Position numbers and translations under genes: made by a program. A stretch of 59,991 nucleotides of DNA from Fimbriiglobus sp. (GTDB taxonomy: Bacteria > Planctomycetota > Planctomycetia > Gemmatales > Gemmataceae): NCBI GenBank assembly GCA_022841795.1, contig JALHQU010000019.1, forward strand, positions 1 to 59,991, given 5' to 3'. The notes under the pieces are model-generated. The model had not been told where the DNA came from. It did not search any database and was given only the letters and a program-made list of their open reading frames with translations. This document shows, one piece after another, positions 25,015-34,363 of the stretch (the first letter of the stretch is position 1; every line of letters starts with the position of its first letter).

Positions 25015-26892
25015 GTGAACACCGCAGACCTCATCCTGCACAACGGGAAGTTCGCCACTCTCGACCCAGCGCGGCCAGACGCTACCGCGGTGGCCGTTGC
25101 CGGCGGCCGGTTCTTTGTTGTGGGGAGCGATGGCGAGGTGCTGAAGCTCCGCGGGCCGACCACGCGGGTCATCGACCTCGGCGGACGGCGGGTCATCCCG
25201 GGGATGAACGATACCCACCTGCACCTGATCCGCGGTGGGCTGAGCTTCAACATGGAGTTGCGGTGGGACGGCGTCCCGTCGCTGGCCGACGCGCTGCGGA
25301 TGCTCAAGGAGCAGGCTGCCCGCACGCCCCCACCGCAGTGGGTGCGCGTCGTCGGCGGGTGGACCGAGTTCCAGTTCGCCGAGCGGCGCATGCCGACGCT
25401 CGACGAGATCAACGCGGTGTCGCCCGACACCCCGGTGTTCGTACTCCACCTCTACGACCGGGCGCTCCTCAACCGGGCGGCGCTGCGGGCGGTCGGGTAC
25501 ACGAAGGATACGCCCGAGCCGCCCGGCGGCGAGATCCAGCGCGACGGTCAGGGCAACCCGACCGGCTTGCTGATCGCGCGGCCGAACGCCATGATCCTCT
25601 ACGCCACGCTGGCGAAGGGGCCGAAGTTGCCGCCGGACCAGCAGGAGAACTCGACCCGCCACTTCATGCGCGAACTCAACCGTCTGGGCGTGACCAGCGC
25701 CATCGACGCGGGGGGCGGGTTCCAGAACTACCCCGAGGACTACGAGGTCATCCAGAACTTGCACCGCAAGGGCGAGATGACCGTCCGCATCGCCTACAAC
25801 CTGTTCACGCAGAAGCCCAAGCAGGAACTCGACGACTTCAAGCGCTGGGTGCGGATGACGAAGCCCGGCGCGGGCGACGGCTTCTACCGGATGAACGGGG
25901 CTGGCGAGATGCTCACCTTCTCGGCCGCCGACTTCGAGGACTTCCTGGAACCCCGGCCCGACCTGGCCACCACGCTCGAAACCGAACTGCACGCAGTCGT
26001 CGGCCACCTGGCCGCGAACCGCTGGCCGTTCCGACTGCACGCCACCTACGACGAGTCGATCGCGCGGTTCCTCGACGTGTTCGAGGCGGTCAACCGCGAC
26101 ATCCCGTTCGCGGGCCTGCACTGGTTCTTCGACCACGCCGAGACGGTTAGCACTCGCAACCTCGAACGCATCAGGGCCCTCGGTGGCGGGATCGCGATCC
26201 AACACCGGATGGCCTATCAGGGCGAGTACTTCGTCAACCGCTACGGGGCGAAGGCGGCGGAGCGCACGCCGCCGGTCACCGAGATGCTGAAGATGGGCAT
26301 CCCGGTGTCCGCCGGGACCGACGCCACGCGGGTGGCGAGCTACAACCCGTGGGTCTGCCTGTACTGGCTCGTGACCGGCAAGACCGTTGGCGGGCTGGCG
26401 CTCTACCCGGAATCGAACCGCGTGAGTCGCGAGCAGGCGCTGCGGCTCTACACCCAGGCCGGGACGTGGTTCTCGTCGGAGGACGGGCAGAAGGGAACGC
26501 TTGCGGTCGGTCAGTACGCGGACCTCGCGGTTCTGTCGGACGATTACTTCGCGGTCGAGCCGGAGCGGATCAAGTCCATCGAGTCGGTGCTGACGGTCGT
26601 GGACGGGAAGGTGGCGTACGCCGCGGAGTCGTTTGCCGAGTTCGCCCCGCCTCCGCTGCCGGTCAGCCCGGACTGGTCGCCGGCGGGCGTGTACGGCGGC
26701 TACGGCGCGAAGGGGCACGCCCCGCACTGCCGGGCGGTGCAGCGAACCCACACCGCGATCCCCGACGGCCACGTGTGCAACGAGTCGTGCGGGTTCCTGC
26801 ACTGGCTGGAGGGGCTGCTCTCGAAGCTCCGCCGACCGGCCGTTGGCCCTGACCTGTGGGGGGCCCAGGGCTGCGGCTGCTGGGCCTTCTGA
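25015..26892 (+). CDS. YtcJ-like amidohydrolase
   Basis: The 625-aa protein begins at a GTG after CAGGAGAT. The N-terminal beta-sandwich ADLILHNGKFATLD leads to the metal motif NDTHLH (H68, H70). A late GTDATR near residue 434 supplies the metal-binding Asp, followed by the helix TGKTVGGLALYPESN. This fits the amidohydrolase-3/YtcJ group; the substrate cannot be read. Unusual is a C-terminal extension of about 75 residues with several Cys/His (HAPHC, HVCNESCGFLHWLEG and a final CGCWAF), which may bind metal. Confidence 0.9.
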   Translation: MNTADLILHNGKFATLDPARPDATAVAVAGGRFFVVGSDGEVLKLRGPTTRVIDLGGRRVIPGMNDTHLHLIRGGLSFNMELRWDGVPSLADALRMLKEQAARTPPPQWVRVVGGWTEFQFAERRMPTLDEINAVSPDTPVFVLHLYDRALLNRAALRAVGYTKDTPEPPGGEIQRDGQGNPTGLLIARPNAMILYATLAKGPKLPPDQQENSTRHFMRELNRLGVTSAIDAGGGFQNYPEDYEVIQNLHRKGEMTVRIAYNLFTQKPKQELDDFKRWVRMTKPGAGDGFYRMNGAGEMLTFSAADFEDFLEPRPDLATTLETELHAVVGHLAANRWPFRLHATYDESIARFLDVFEAVNRDIPFAGLHWFFDHAETVSTRNLERIRALGGGIAIQHRMAYQGEYFVNRYGAKAAERTPPVTEMLKMGIPVSAGTDATRVASYNPWVCLYWLVTGKTVGGLALYPESNRVSREQALRLYTQAGTWFSSEDGQKGTLAVGQYADLAVLSDDYFAVEPERIKSIESVLTVVDGKVAYAAESFAEFAPPPLPVSPDWSPAGVYGGYGAKGHAPHCRAVQRTHTAIPDGHVCNESCGFLHWLEGLLSKLRRPAVGPDLWGAQGCGCWAF

Positions 26893-26935
26893 CATCGCGA
26901 CCTTTGGTGACAAGCACTCTACCGGAGTACATCTC

Positions 26936-27661
26936 ATGACCTGGACGCGACACATCCTCGTCACCGCGCTCGCGCTGCTCATCGCGTTTCTGCCCGTCCA
27001 GGCGGACGACAAGAAGCCCGCCGAGGAGAAGATCGCCGGGCCGGACGGGCTGACACTGACCGTCCGCATGCAGGGCCCGTACGACGCCGACGTGCCACTT
27101 CAGATCGTCTGCTACTTTGCGCCGAAAAAGGGCGGCGACACGCTCAAGGGCGCGCCGGTCGAACTCGACAAGCGGCTCAACGGTGTGATCGGCAACCTCC
27201 GCGACCGGGGCGACTTCGCCGGCGACGAACTGGAAACGCTCGTCCTCGATACCGGAGGGAAGATCCCGGCGAAGCAACTCCTGCTCATCGGCCTTGGCGA
27301 CCAGGCCTCGATTTCCCTGGAGCGGATGGAGCGCGTCGGGCGTGTGGCGTACCGCGAGGCGGCAAAACTCGGGGCCGTGAAGGTGGCGTTCGCCCCGCTG
27401 ATCCGCGACCAGGGCAACGACAAGCTGCCGACCGGGGACGTGGTCCGGTACGTCGTCCGCGGCCTCTTGCTGGCCCGGGACACCGACGTGCGACTCCAGA
27501 AGGAGGGGCTGTCGAAGCAGTACGTGCTGGAGGAGTGGATCGAGGAGGCCGGCCCGGACTTCTACAAGGAGACGATCACCGGCGTGAAGACTGGGATGGA
27601 CGAGGCCAAGTCGGCGATCGGTAAACGAAAGATTGCTACATTCGCGAACACGGGCAAGTGA
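26936..27661 (+). CDS. Exported protein with peptidase M17 N-terminal-like domain
   Basis: The 241-aa protein has a signal peptide (HILVTALALLIAFLPVQAD). The body resembles the N-terminal macrodomain-like half of leucyl aminopeptidases (FAGDELETLVLDTGGKIPAKQLLLIGLGDQ, then MERVGRVAYREAAKLGAVKVAFAP). The catalytic M17 metallopeptidase domain is absent, so it is unlikely to be a peptidase. It follows the amidohydrolase gene by 43 bp on the same strand and may act with it in the periplasm. Confidence 0.8.
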   Translation: MTWTRHILVTALALLIAFLPVQADDKKPAEEKIAGPDGLTLTVRMQGPYDADVPLQIVCYFAPKKGGDTLKGAPVELDKRLNGVIGNLRDRGDFAGDELETLVLDTGGKIPAKQLLLIGLGDQASISLERMERVGRVAYREAAKLGAVKVAFAPLIRDQGNDKLPTGDVVRYVVRGLLLARDTDVRLQKEGLSKQYVLEEWIEEAGPDFYKETITGVKTGMDEAKSAIGKRKIATFANTGK

Positions 27662-27673
27662 ACCGCCGCCATC

Positions 27674-28462
27674 TCACTGCCGCCTGCCGAGCTGGATCTG
27701 AGTCTGGAGCGGGTTGTAGAAGTCCTTCCGGATCGGCCCGGTCGTTGGCTTGGGCGCGTCTGGGTCGGGCCGGGTCGTGACTTCCAGTGTGTCGATCCTC
27801 CCGTCCTTGTAGGTGTACTTGTAGACCGTCTTCGTCGGCGGTTCCTGGGGCGCGTTGGCGTCCAGCGTCGCGATGTTGAGGACGGCGATCGTGAGCCGGG
27901 TCAGGCCGTCGATCCCGTCCGGAGTCACCCACACCCACGTTCCCTTGTAGTGAGCGACGTGACACGCCCCCTTCGGTACGTCCTTCCGTGTGCCCACGCC
28001 GTACCAGCCCCGCGGAAGCCAGGCCGGGTAGTCGTCCCCCAGGAAGGACTTGAGTAGCCGGTTGTAGTCCGGGTCGCCCGACGCGCCGTGCGCCACCAGT
28101 TGGAAGGCGCATCGGATGGCCCGCAGCTTGTCCGGGTTGACGACCGGGGCCAGGGTCCACTGCTCCTCGACCTCGCGGGTGCCCTCGATCCCCAACTGCT
28201 CGCGGACCAGAGTGTAGGGATTCCACTCCAGTTCCAGCCCGGCGGTCCGCTGGTCGTTGACCGACGTGCCGCCGGAGCCGACCACCGCGAACTGCGGCAG
28301 CACATCCGGGTTGCGGTGAGTCATGGCGAGTCCGGTCAGGACCTGCCGGTACTGGATGTCGGTCACCGTCCCGGCCTGCCGCACGGTGCTGCGGTCGAGC
28401 TGGCGGTGCGTGCAGCCGGTGCAGGCGACCGCGACGAGGAGCACGACGGTGCAGGCGCGCAT
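27674..28462 (-). CDS. Lipoprotein of unknown function
   Basis: The 262-aa protein starts [17 protein letters not shown], with a lipobox (VACTGC) giving a lipidated Cys17. The mature part has no known domain. A central [13 protein letters not shown], a Trp-rich [22 protein letters not shown] and a [13 protein letters not shown] segment are visible. It ends basic. The gene is convergent with the M17-like gene, with only 12 bp between the stops. Probably an outer-membrane-facing lipoprotein of a planctomycete-specific family. Confidence 0.75.
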   Translation of the reverse strand: MRACTVVLLVAVACTGCTHRQLDRSTVRQAGTVTDIQYRQVLTGLAMTHRNPDVLPQFAVVGSGGTSVNDQRTAGLELEWNPYTLVREQLGIEGTREVEEQWTLAPVVNPDKLRAIRCAFQLVAHGASGDPDYNRLLKSFLGDDYPAWLPRGWYGVGTRKDVPKGACHVAHYKGTWVWVTPDGIDGLTRLTIAVLNIATLDANAPQEPPTKTVYKYTYKDGRIDTLEVTTRPDPDAPKPTTGPIRKDFYNPLQTQIQLGRRQ

Positions 28463-28581
28463 GGCTCCTCCCGGTCCGGCACGGACCCTGCCGGTTGTAT
28501 CGGTCGCGGCGGCTGCGGCCCTTTCGGCAAATCCACCGGGCCGTGGACCCGGGAAGTATCAGAAGCGTCGGTGAGGTTCAC

Positions 28582-28735
28582 GATGATCAGGAAACGACCG
28601 GCGGGTGGGGCGGCGGGGACCACGGGTGGCTGAACACGCGCCACACCTTCTCGTTCGCCGACTACTACGACCCGGATTACATGGGGTTCCGGGTGCTGTG
28701 GGTGAGCAACGAGGACCGGGTCGCCCCGGCCAGGG
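28582..28735 (+). pseudogene. Pirin-family fragment (frameshifted, truncated)
   Basis: A reading frame contains [18 protein letters not shown] and [14 protein letters not shown], the diagnostic N-terminus of pirin/quercetin dioxygenase-like proteins. The start ATG (28582) is in a different frame, so there is a frameshift in the first 20 codons. Similarity stops after EDRVAPAR, before the metal-binding histidines. It is fused directly to a wrbA fragment. Confidence 0.75.
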
Positions 28736-28915
28736 GTGCCGTACAGCTCGCAGGAACTGCTGAACCCCGATGAGATCAGCGGCGGGATCCCCTACGATGC
28801 TTCCACCATCGCCGGCCCGCGGGGCGAGCGGCAGCTGACCGCCAACGAGCTGGCCATCGCTCGCGCCCAGGGCAAGTGCGTCACCACGATCGCCGCCAAG
28901 CTGGCCTCGAAGTAA
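28736..28915 (+). pseudogene. WrbA-like C-terminal fragment
   Basis: The last 59 codons before the TAA read [17 protein letters not shown], then [19 protein letters not shown] and a short tail. This is the C-terminus of an NAD(P)H:quinone oxidoreductase of the WrbA type (family pattern GTPYGATTIAGGDGSRQPS). The flavodoxin fold upstream is missing. The junction with the pirin fragment suggests a deletion joining two former genes. The MFS gene starts 17 bp later. Confidence 0.7.
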
Positions 28916-28932
28916 CCGGAGGAGTGACCGGA

Positions 28933-30564
28933 ATGGCGACCGATGTGTCCCGCCCGGATGCCGAGTCGGCAGGCCAACCCGCCGCCCCGTCGGCGTGGAG
29001 CCCGCTTCGCAATCCGGTGTTCCGCGGGCTGTGGATCGCCTCGATCGTCTCGACCACCGGGACGTGGATGCACGACGTCGGGGCCGCCTGGCTGATGACC
29101 TCGCTGGACGCCTCGCCCCTTACCGTCGCCTTGCTCCAGACGGCGGCGAGCCTCCCGGTCTTCCTGCTCGCCATCCCGGCCGGGGCACTCGCCGACGTGG
29201 TGGACCGCCGCCGGCTGCTCTTACTCACCCAGCTCTTGATGTTCGCCGCGGCGGCCGGGCTCGGGGCACTGACTCTCCTCGGCCTGACGACGCCGTGGCT
29301 GCTCCTCGCGTTCACCTTCGCCCTCGGGGTCGGCACGGCGCTCAACGCCCCGGCGTGGCAGGCGGTCACGGCAGACGTCGTCACCCGGGCCGAGTTGCCC
29401 GCGGCGGCCGCGCTGGGCGGGGTCGGGTTCAACCTCGCCCGCGCGATCGGCCCGGCCGTCGGAGGGCTGGTCGTCGCGGCCGCCGGGCCGGGTGCGGTGT
29501 TCCTGCTCAACGCCGCGTCGTTCGTCGCCGTCGTCGTTGCCGTCTACCGCTGGCGACGGCCCACGACCGCGGGCGCGTACCCGGGCGAGCGGCTGGCCGG
29601 GGCCATGCGCGCCGGGTGGCGGTACGCCCGCCACGCCGCGCCCCTCCGCGCCGTCTTGGTCCGCACCGCGGCGTTCATCGTGCCCGGCAGTGCGGTGTGG
29701 GCGCTATTGCCGGTCGTCGGCCGACGGGAGCTGGGCCTGACCGCGCTCCAGTACGGCGTCCTGCTCGGGTGCCTCGGGGCGGGTGCGGTGGGCGGGGCGG
29801 TCGTCCTCCCCCGGGTCCGCCGGTGGTTGTCGGAGGACGCCCTGGTGGCGGCTGCGACGGTGCTCTGGGCGGGGGTGGCGGTCGCCCTCGCCCACGTCCG
29901 GGTGTACGGCGTCCTGTGCGCCGTGATGGCCATCGGCGGGGTCGGGTGGATCGCCCTGATGTCGAGCCTGAACGCCGCGGCCCAGACGGCGCTGCCCGGT
30001 TGGGTGCGTGCCCGCGGGCTGGCGTTCTACCTGCTGGTCTTCCAGGGCGGCATGGCACTGGGCAGCGTGATCTGGGGTGTGACGGCCGAACGGGCGGGGA
30101 CGCCGACGGCCCTTCTCGTCGCCGCCGGTGGGCTGACTGCCGGCCTCCTGACGATGATTCGCTACCCGCTGAAGGAGGTCGGCGGGCTGGACCTGGCGGC
30201 CTCGCTTCACTGGCCGGTCCCGGCCGTGGCCGTGGAGCCGCGCGGCGAGGACGGCCCGGTGCTCGTCCTGGTCGAGTACCGGGTCGATCCCGCCGAGGCG
30301 GCCGAGTTCGTCGTTGCCGCCGAGGCGCTGGAGGTGGTGCGGCGCCGCGACGGGGCGTTCCGGTGGGGGCTGTTCCGGGACCTCGCCGACCCCGGCCGGT
30401 GGGTCGAGACGTTCCTGGTCGAGTCGTGGGCCGAGCACCTCCGGCAACACGAGCGGCACACGGTCGAGGACCGGGCCGTGGAGGACCGGGTCCGGGCCTT
30501 CCACCGGGGCGACGGTCCGCCCGCCGTCTCGCACCTGATCTGGGGCCGCGTGTCCGTGGTGTGA
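28933..30564 (+). CDS. MFS exporter (MFS_3/EntS-like) with C-terminal monooxygenase-like domain
   Basis: The 543-aa protein has about 11-12 membrane helices in residues 25-420, including FRGLWIASIVSTTGTWMHDVGAAWLM and the PAGALADVVDRRRLL A-motif region. After the last helix, residues 440-543 form a soluble domain (VLVLVEYRVDPAEAAEFVVAAEALEVV, RDGAFRWGLFRDLADPGRWVETFLVESWAEHLRQHER), resembling the dimeric alpha-beta domain of PF05977-type transporters. It probably exports a small molecule such as a siderophore or drug. ATG after GGAGG. It follows pirin/wrbA remnants. The 30565-30700 gap shows nothing. Confidence 0.88.
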   Translation: MATDVSRPDAESAGQPAAPSAWSPLRNPVFRGLWIASIVSTTGTWMHDVGAAWLMTSLDASPLTVALLQTAASLPVFLLAIPAGALADVVDRRRLLLLTQLLMFAAAAGLGALTLLGLTTPWLLLAFTFALGVGTALNAPAWQAVTADVVTRAELPAAAALGGVGFNLARAIGPAVGGLVVAAAGPGAVFLLNAASFVAVVVAVYRWRRPTTAGAYPGERLAGAMRAGWRYARHAAPLRAVLVRTAAFIVPGSAVWALLPVVGRRELGLTALQYGVLLGCLGAGAVGGAVVLPRVRRWLSEDALVAAATVLWAGVAVALAHVRVYGVLCAVMAIGGVGWIALMSSLNAAAQTALPGWVRARGLAFYLLVFQGGMALGSVIWGVTAERAGTPTALLVAAGGLTAGLLTMIRYPLKEVGGLDLAASLHWPVPAVAVEPRGEDGPVLVLVEYRVDPAEAAEFVVAAEALEVVRRRDGAFRWGLFRDLADPGRWVETFLVESWAEHLRQHERHTVEDRAVEDRVRAFHRGDGPPAVSHLIWGRVSVV

Positions 30565-30700
30565 GCAGGTTGATTGTCGTGCGCCTGGATCCTGCCGGTC
30601 AGAACAGGAACAGGATGGCTGTCCGCGACCATCCACGGCGTGCCGAGGTTGTCGGATCGCGCGGCGGTCACATGGACCGGGGTATCGAGGCTCCTTCATC

Positions 30701-33700
30701 CTATATGGCTGGGTCGAGGTGAGAACACGGTTGTTCGGACCGGACCTCCACAGCAAGGTTGACCCGGATCTGATCGAGCATCTCGTTCGGTAGGGGCACG
30801 TAATCGATGCCACGCGCACTGCCGAGGTCGTCCGGGTCGAGCCACGTGGTTTCCCCGTCCCTGTCAGCCGAGGGATCGCCGCCGGTTAGGATCTCGAACG
30901 TCTGAGCGCGGCTCCGGAGGCGGTCGTACATCCGTTCGTCGTAGGTGCCGGCCAAGTAGGGTAACGCGATGTCGAGACCGGGGAGTGCCGAACCTGGTTG
31001 TCCAGAGTTCTCGGTGGTTGTCGGGGCGGCCAGCGCGAGGTTGCGTTCCCGCATCGCCTTGCTTCCCAGCCGGTCGGTCCGTCCAGTCCGCTGTTCGAGC
31101 GTCGCCGGGTTCCACCCAAGATCGTAGTGGACGACGTGTCGGCAGTGTCGGTGGAGGTCGATCCCCTCTTGGCCGACCTGTGTGCAGACCAGGATGTCGG
31201 GGAGCAAGGGCGTGTTGAAGCCGTTGAATACGGCGTCTCGGTCAATGCCACTTTCCCCGGTGACCAGCACCACCGCTTCGGCCTTCGGGTTCATCGCGTA
31301 GCGGAGGTGTGCTTCCCGCTCGGTCGGACCCATCTCGACCAGCTCGCGGAGAAACTCCTCGACACGACCGGCTAGCGGCTCAAGTTGACCGCCGCCCGGC
31401 GGTTCGTGCAACCCGCGGAGGATGCCCGCGGCCCACGTCTCGTCCGCGTCCTTGAAAACGTTCCTCGGTAATCGGAGCAGGATGTCCTCCCGGAGGAGCG
31501 CCCGGACGACGGCGTCGAGCACCTTAGCTCGCTCGCCCCACTCCCACGCCCCCTGCGACAAGGTCATTTCGAACAACACGTCCCGCATCCGACCGGCCCG
31601 CTCCCGGCCGGCTGTTCCGAGGAAGTCGATCTCCGGGCCGATGGGAACGAAGAGATTCGGTCCCGACACAAGCGTGTCGGTCAGCGAGGACCGCCCGCCT
31701 GCCGACGCCGCGCTCAAGGCTTCCTCAACGGCGTCGGCGGCTTCGCCCGGCGGCGTTGCGTCGAGGTCGTACCAACCCGAGAGGCTCGACCGGGCCACAG
31801 AGTCGGTGGGCGCGGTATCGCCGTCTGCCTCGCCTTTCCTGCGGCTCAGCTCGGGGATGCCGTACCGAAATCGGACCCACCCCTCGTCGGCGATCCGTTC
31901 CAGGAGGAGCCTCGTCTCCTCTCGCTCGGCCGTGGGGCGTCCCGACCACCATGACGATCGCTCGTCCAACAGGCGCGTGGCCCAGACCTGCTCGATCGCA
32001 CGGTTCAGGAAGACCCGGTCGAGGCGGAGGCGCTCGCCGCCGCGGACTATCACGCTGCCAGCCACCCGGGCGCGGGCATAAAGGGCCGCCACGTTCGTCC
32101 GATCCGCGACAGTCAGCGTCGGCAGGGGCAGTTCATGGGCCTGGAACCAACCCAACAGTACGCGATCAAGAAACAGAGGGACCCCGCTACCATCGCGTGC
32201 CGTGAGAGAGCGGCGGAACTGCTGCATCGCCCGGTCTACATCAGCCTCCGCGGTTACTACGGTCCCTCGCGATTCGAGCAGTGCGCGACGAGATCGACGC
32301 AGCCGTTGACTGACTCCCTCGGCGAGCAACCGTGCCAGAGTCCGGGCGGTCGGCACCCGGAAGCAGAAGAGGAGCGTTTTCTCGCCCTGGTCCCAGCGGC
32401 GGAGAGCCTCTTCGAGGACGAGCTGGAGCTTCGGGTGGCGGCTGTCCTCCCGGTTCTCCTTCCCCTCCCGGTGACCGGTCAGTTGCTGAAGAATCCGAAA
32501 CAGCCGCTGGTTGTTGCCCGCCGTCGCGGCCTCTGCTGCCCTCGCTCCCTCCCGGCTCTCCCAGAGGGTCGTGTAGCACCCGGTCAGATCCATTCCGAGC
32601 GTGGTGCGGTGCTTGCCCCGCGAGCTGTCGGCGACGACCTTCATGAGAAGGTACTGGGCCAGTTCTGCGTGCGGCGGGATGCCGGCACCGGGCGCGAGGT
32701 GGAGGAGGTGCTGATCCGGTCGCGTGAGGCCGTCGGCCGCGGCCGGGTACTCGCGGCCGATGAGAACGCGGCGGTGCCCGACCGGCCGGCGGTGTCGGAT
32801 GATCAGCGTCCGCATGGCCGAGCGCAGGCGGTCGTTGCTCGCCTGCAACTCCCGCGCTCGGGCGAAGAAGGGTCGGAGTGGTCCCGGCACCGCTTCCGAC
32901 CGGTTCGATCCGTTGTTCGGTCCTGATGCCGAGGCTGTCGTCCACAACCGGGCCAACTCTTCCGTCCTCGGGTCAGCCGTTCCGGGCAGGATGCCGTTGC
33001 CGGAATCGAACCGCGGATCGACCCTGGCGAATTGCTCGGGCAGCGAGCCCCACTCCCGCGAGAACGCGACGCCGGCCGCTTCGGAAGCGGCCGTGGCTTC
33101 CTGGATTCGCTCCCGGAGACATCGCAAGTATCGGACCCGTTCCGCGCCGATGGCCGGCTCCATCGCGTCACCGACGGCCAGGACTTCGAGTAACTCGTCC
33201 CGGTGCATCTGGAAGGGCGTCGCCGTCAGGAGCAACAGCCGACGGGCGATCGGTGCCAGCCGGGCACGGAAGCTCTGACAGTCCTTACGGTGCGAGTGCC
33301 GCCAGTGGTGGGCCTCATCTACGATGACGAGAGGCACGTCCTGCCGGATGAGGTGGTGGGCGAGTTCCTTGTACAGCCCGAGTAGTCGGGTCTTGAACCC
33401 CTGGAAGTACCACTCGGCGTGCCCCCGACGTTGCGCCGCGTCCTTGCAGTACGGCAACAGGCCCGCCGGTTCTTCGTACCCCTCGCGGGTCGTCAGGGAC
33501 TCGTCTTCGAGGAGGGCTCGGCCGTCCTCGGTGCGGGAGAGGGAGTCGAGGGCGTCGGCCACGTTCGAGAAGGAGAACGGGGCCTGCTCGTACAGCCGCT
33601 CGAGGTCCTCGGGCCAGTTCCACCGCTGCCGCTCCGTGAAGGAGAGGTAGTCCTCGTGGTCCCGGAAGTTCCACAGGTCCACCTCGTAGTCGGCCGTCCC

Positions 33701-34363
33701 GACGCGCCGGGCGTACTGTGCCCACCCGGAGAAGCCGCGGACGTCGGCCGCGCGGGTCACGATCCGGAACCGCTCGTGTATGCTGAGTTTGTTCCCCCAC
33801 CAGCGGAACAGGCACGCGGCCAGGAAACGGAGGCGTTCCCCGAGGTCCGGGACCTTCTTGCTGAAGACGTTGGCGGTGCAGATCAAAACGCAGGGGTTCT
33901 TTCTCGCGTTCCGGCGCAGGTCGGAGGCGCGTCGCAACCCCTCGACCAGTTCGTAGGCGTTGTCGCAGACGCGGGAATGGAACCAGGCCGTTTCCTTCGG
34001 GTCCGTCGAACACCGCGTCCGCAGGGCCTCGACCTCCTGGTGCCACTTCCGGGCCAGTGCGTGGTTACCGGACGGGACGACGACCACCGCTGCCCGGTAG
34101 CACTTGCCCAACCCCTTCTCTTCAGCGACCTCGGGCTGTGTCCGGACGGTGCGGAGTAGGCTGTATGCCGCGGCCAGGGCGACGAACGTCTTCCCCAGCC
34201 CGACCTCGTCGGCCAGGAGCTGGACTTCGCGACGGCCGGTGAGCGGTTCCGAGAAAGCCTTGAGTAGCCAGTTGGCCGTTGCGACCTGCCGCCGCGTGTC
34301 CTCCGGGGTCATCCGTTCGGAGTCGCGCCCGAGGTCGAGTGCCGAGTCAAGACGCAGGGTCAT
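30701..34363 (-). CDS. Large SNF2-type helicase of a three-gene defence operon (Azaca-like)
   Basis: The 1220-aa ATPase has Walker A DEVGLGKT (residues 52-59), DEAH box VIVDEAHHW (349-352), motif III LLTATPF near 380, and a C-terminal RecA domain with VCTQVGQEGIDLHRHC and QRTGRTDRLGS (motifs V and VI). A long helical insertion lies between the lobes. It should translocate on DNA. The ATG at 34363 follows GAGGAG and overlaps the upstream phospholipase-D-like gene by 17 bp, showing tight coupling. Together with that gene and the DUF6361-like gene it matches, from memory, the composition of Azaca (ZacABC). It is not DISARM because there is no DUF1998 protein and no methylase. Confidence 0.8.
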   Translation of the reverse strand: MTLRLDSALDLGRDSERMTPEDTRRQVATANWLLKAFSEPLTGRREVQLLADEVGLGKTFVALAAAYSLLRTVRTQPEVAEEKGLGKCYRAAVVVVPSGNHALARKWHQEVEALRTRCSTDPKETAWFHSRVCDNAYELVEGLRRASDLRRNARKNPCVLICTANVFSKKVPDLGERLRFLAACLFRWWGNKLSIHERFRIVTRAADVRGFSGWAQYARRVGTADYEVDLWNFRDHEDYLSFTERQRWNWPEDLERLYEQAPFSFSNVADALDSLSRTEDGRALLEDESLTTREGYEEPAGLLPYCKDAAQRRGHAEWYFQGFKTRLLGLYKELAHHLIRQDVPLVIVDEAHHWRHSHRKDCQSFRARLAPIARRLLLLTATPFQMHRDELLEVLAVGDAMEPAIGAERVRYLRCLRERIQEATAASEAAGVAFSREWGSLPEQFARVDPRFDSGNGILPGTADPRTEELARLWTTASASGPNNGSNRSEAVPGPLRPFFARARELQASNDRLRSAMRTLIIRHRRPVGHRRVLIGREYPAAADGLTRPDQHLLHLAPGAGIPPHAELAQYLLMKVVADSSRGKHRTTLGMDLTGCYTTLWESREGARAAEAATAGNNQRLFRILQQLTGHREGKENREDSRHPKLQLVLEEALRRWDQGEKTLLFCFRVPTARTLARLLAEGVSQRLRRSRRALLESRGTVVTAEADVDRAMQQFRRSLTARDGSGVPLFLDRVLLGWFQAHELPLPTLTVADRTNVAALYARARVAGSVIVRGGERLRLDRVFLNRAIEQVWATRLLDERSSWWSGRPTAEREETRLLLERIADEGWVRFRYGIPELSRRKGEADGDTAPTDSVARSSLSGWYDLDATPPGEAADAVEEALSAASAGGRSSLTDTLVSGPNLFVPIGPEIDFLGTAGRERAGRMRDVLFEMTLSQGAWEWGERAKVLDAVVRALLREDILLRLPRNVFKDADETWAAGILRGLHEPPGGGQLEPLAGRVEEFLRELVEMGPTEREAHLRYAMNPKAEAVVLVTGESGIDRDAVFNGFNTPLLPDILVCTQVGQEGIDLHRHCRHVVHYDLGWNPATLEQRTGRTDRLGSKAMRERNLALAAPTTTENSGQPGSALPGLDIALPYLAGTYDERMYDRLRSRAQTFEILTGGDPSADRDGETTWLDPDDLGSARGIDYVPLPNEMLDQIRVNLAVEVRSEQPCSHLDPAI

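Noticed and set aside
24955-27069. 704-codon minus-strand frame opposite the amidohydrolase gene
   Set aside because: Antisense shadow; the plus-strand gene has intact metal-binding motifs and a ribosome site.
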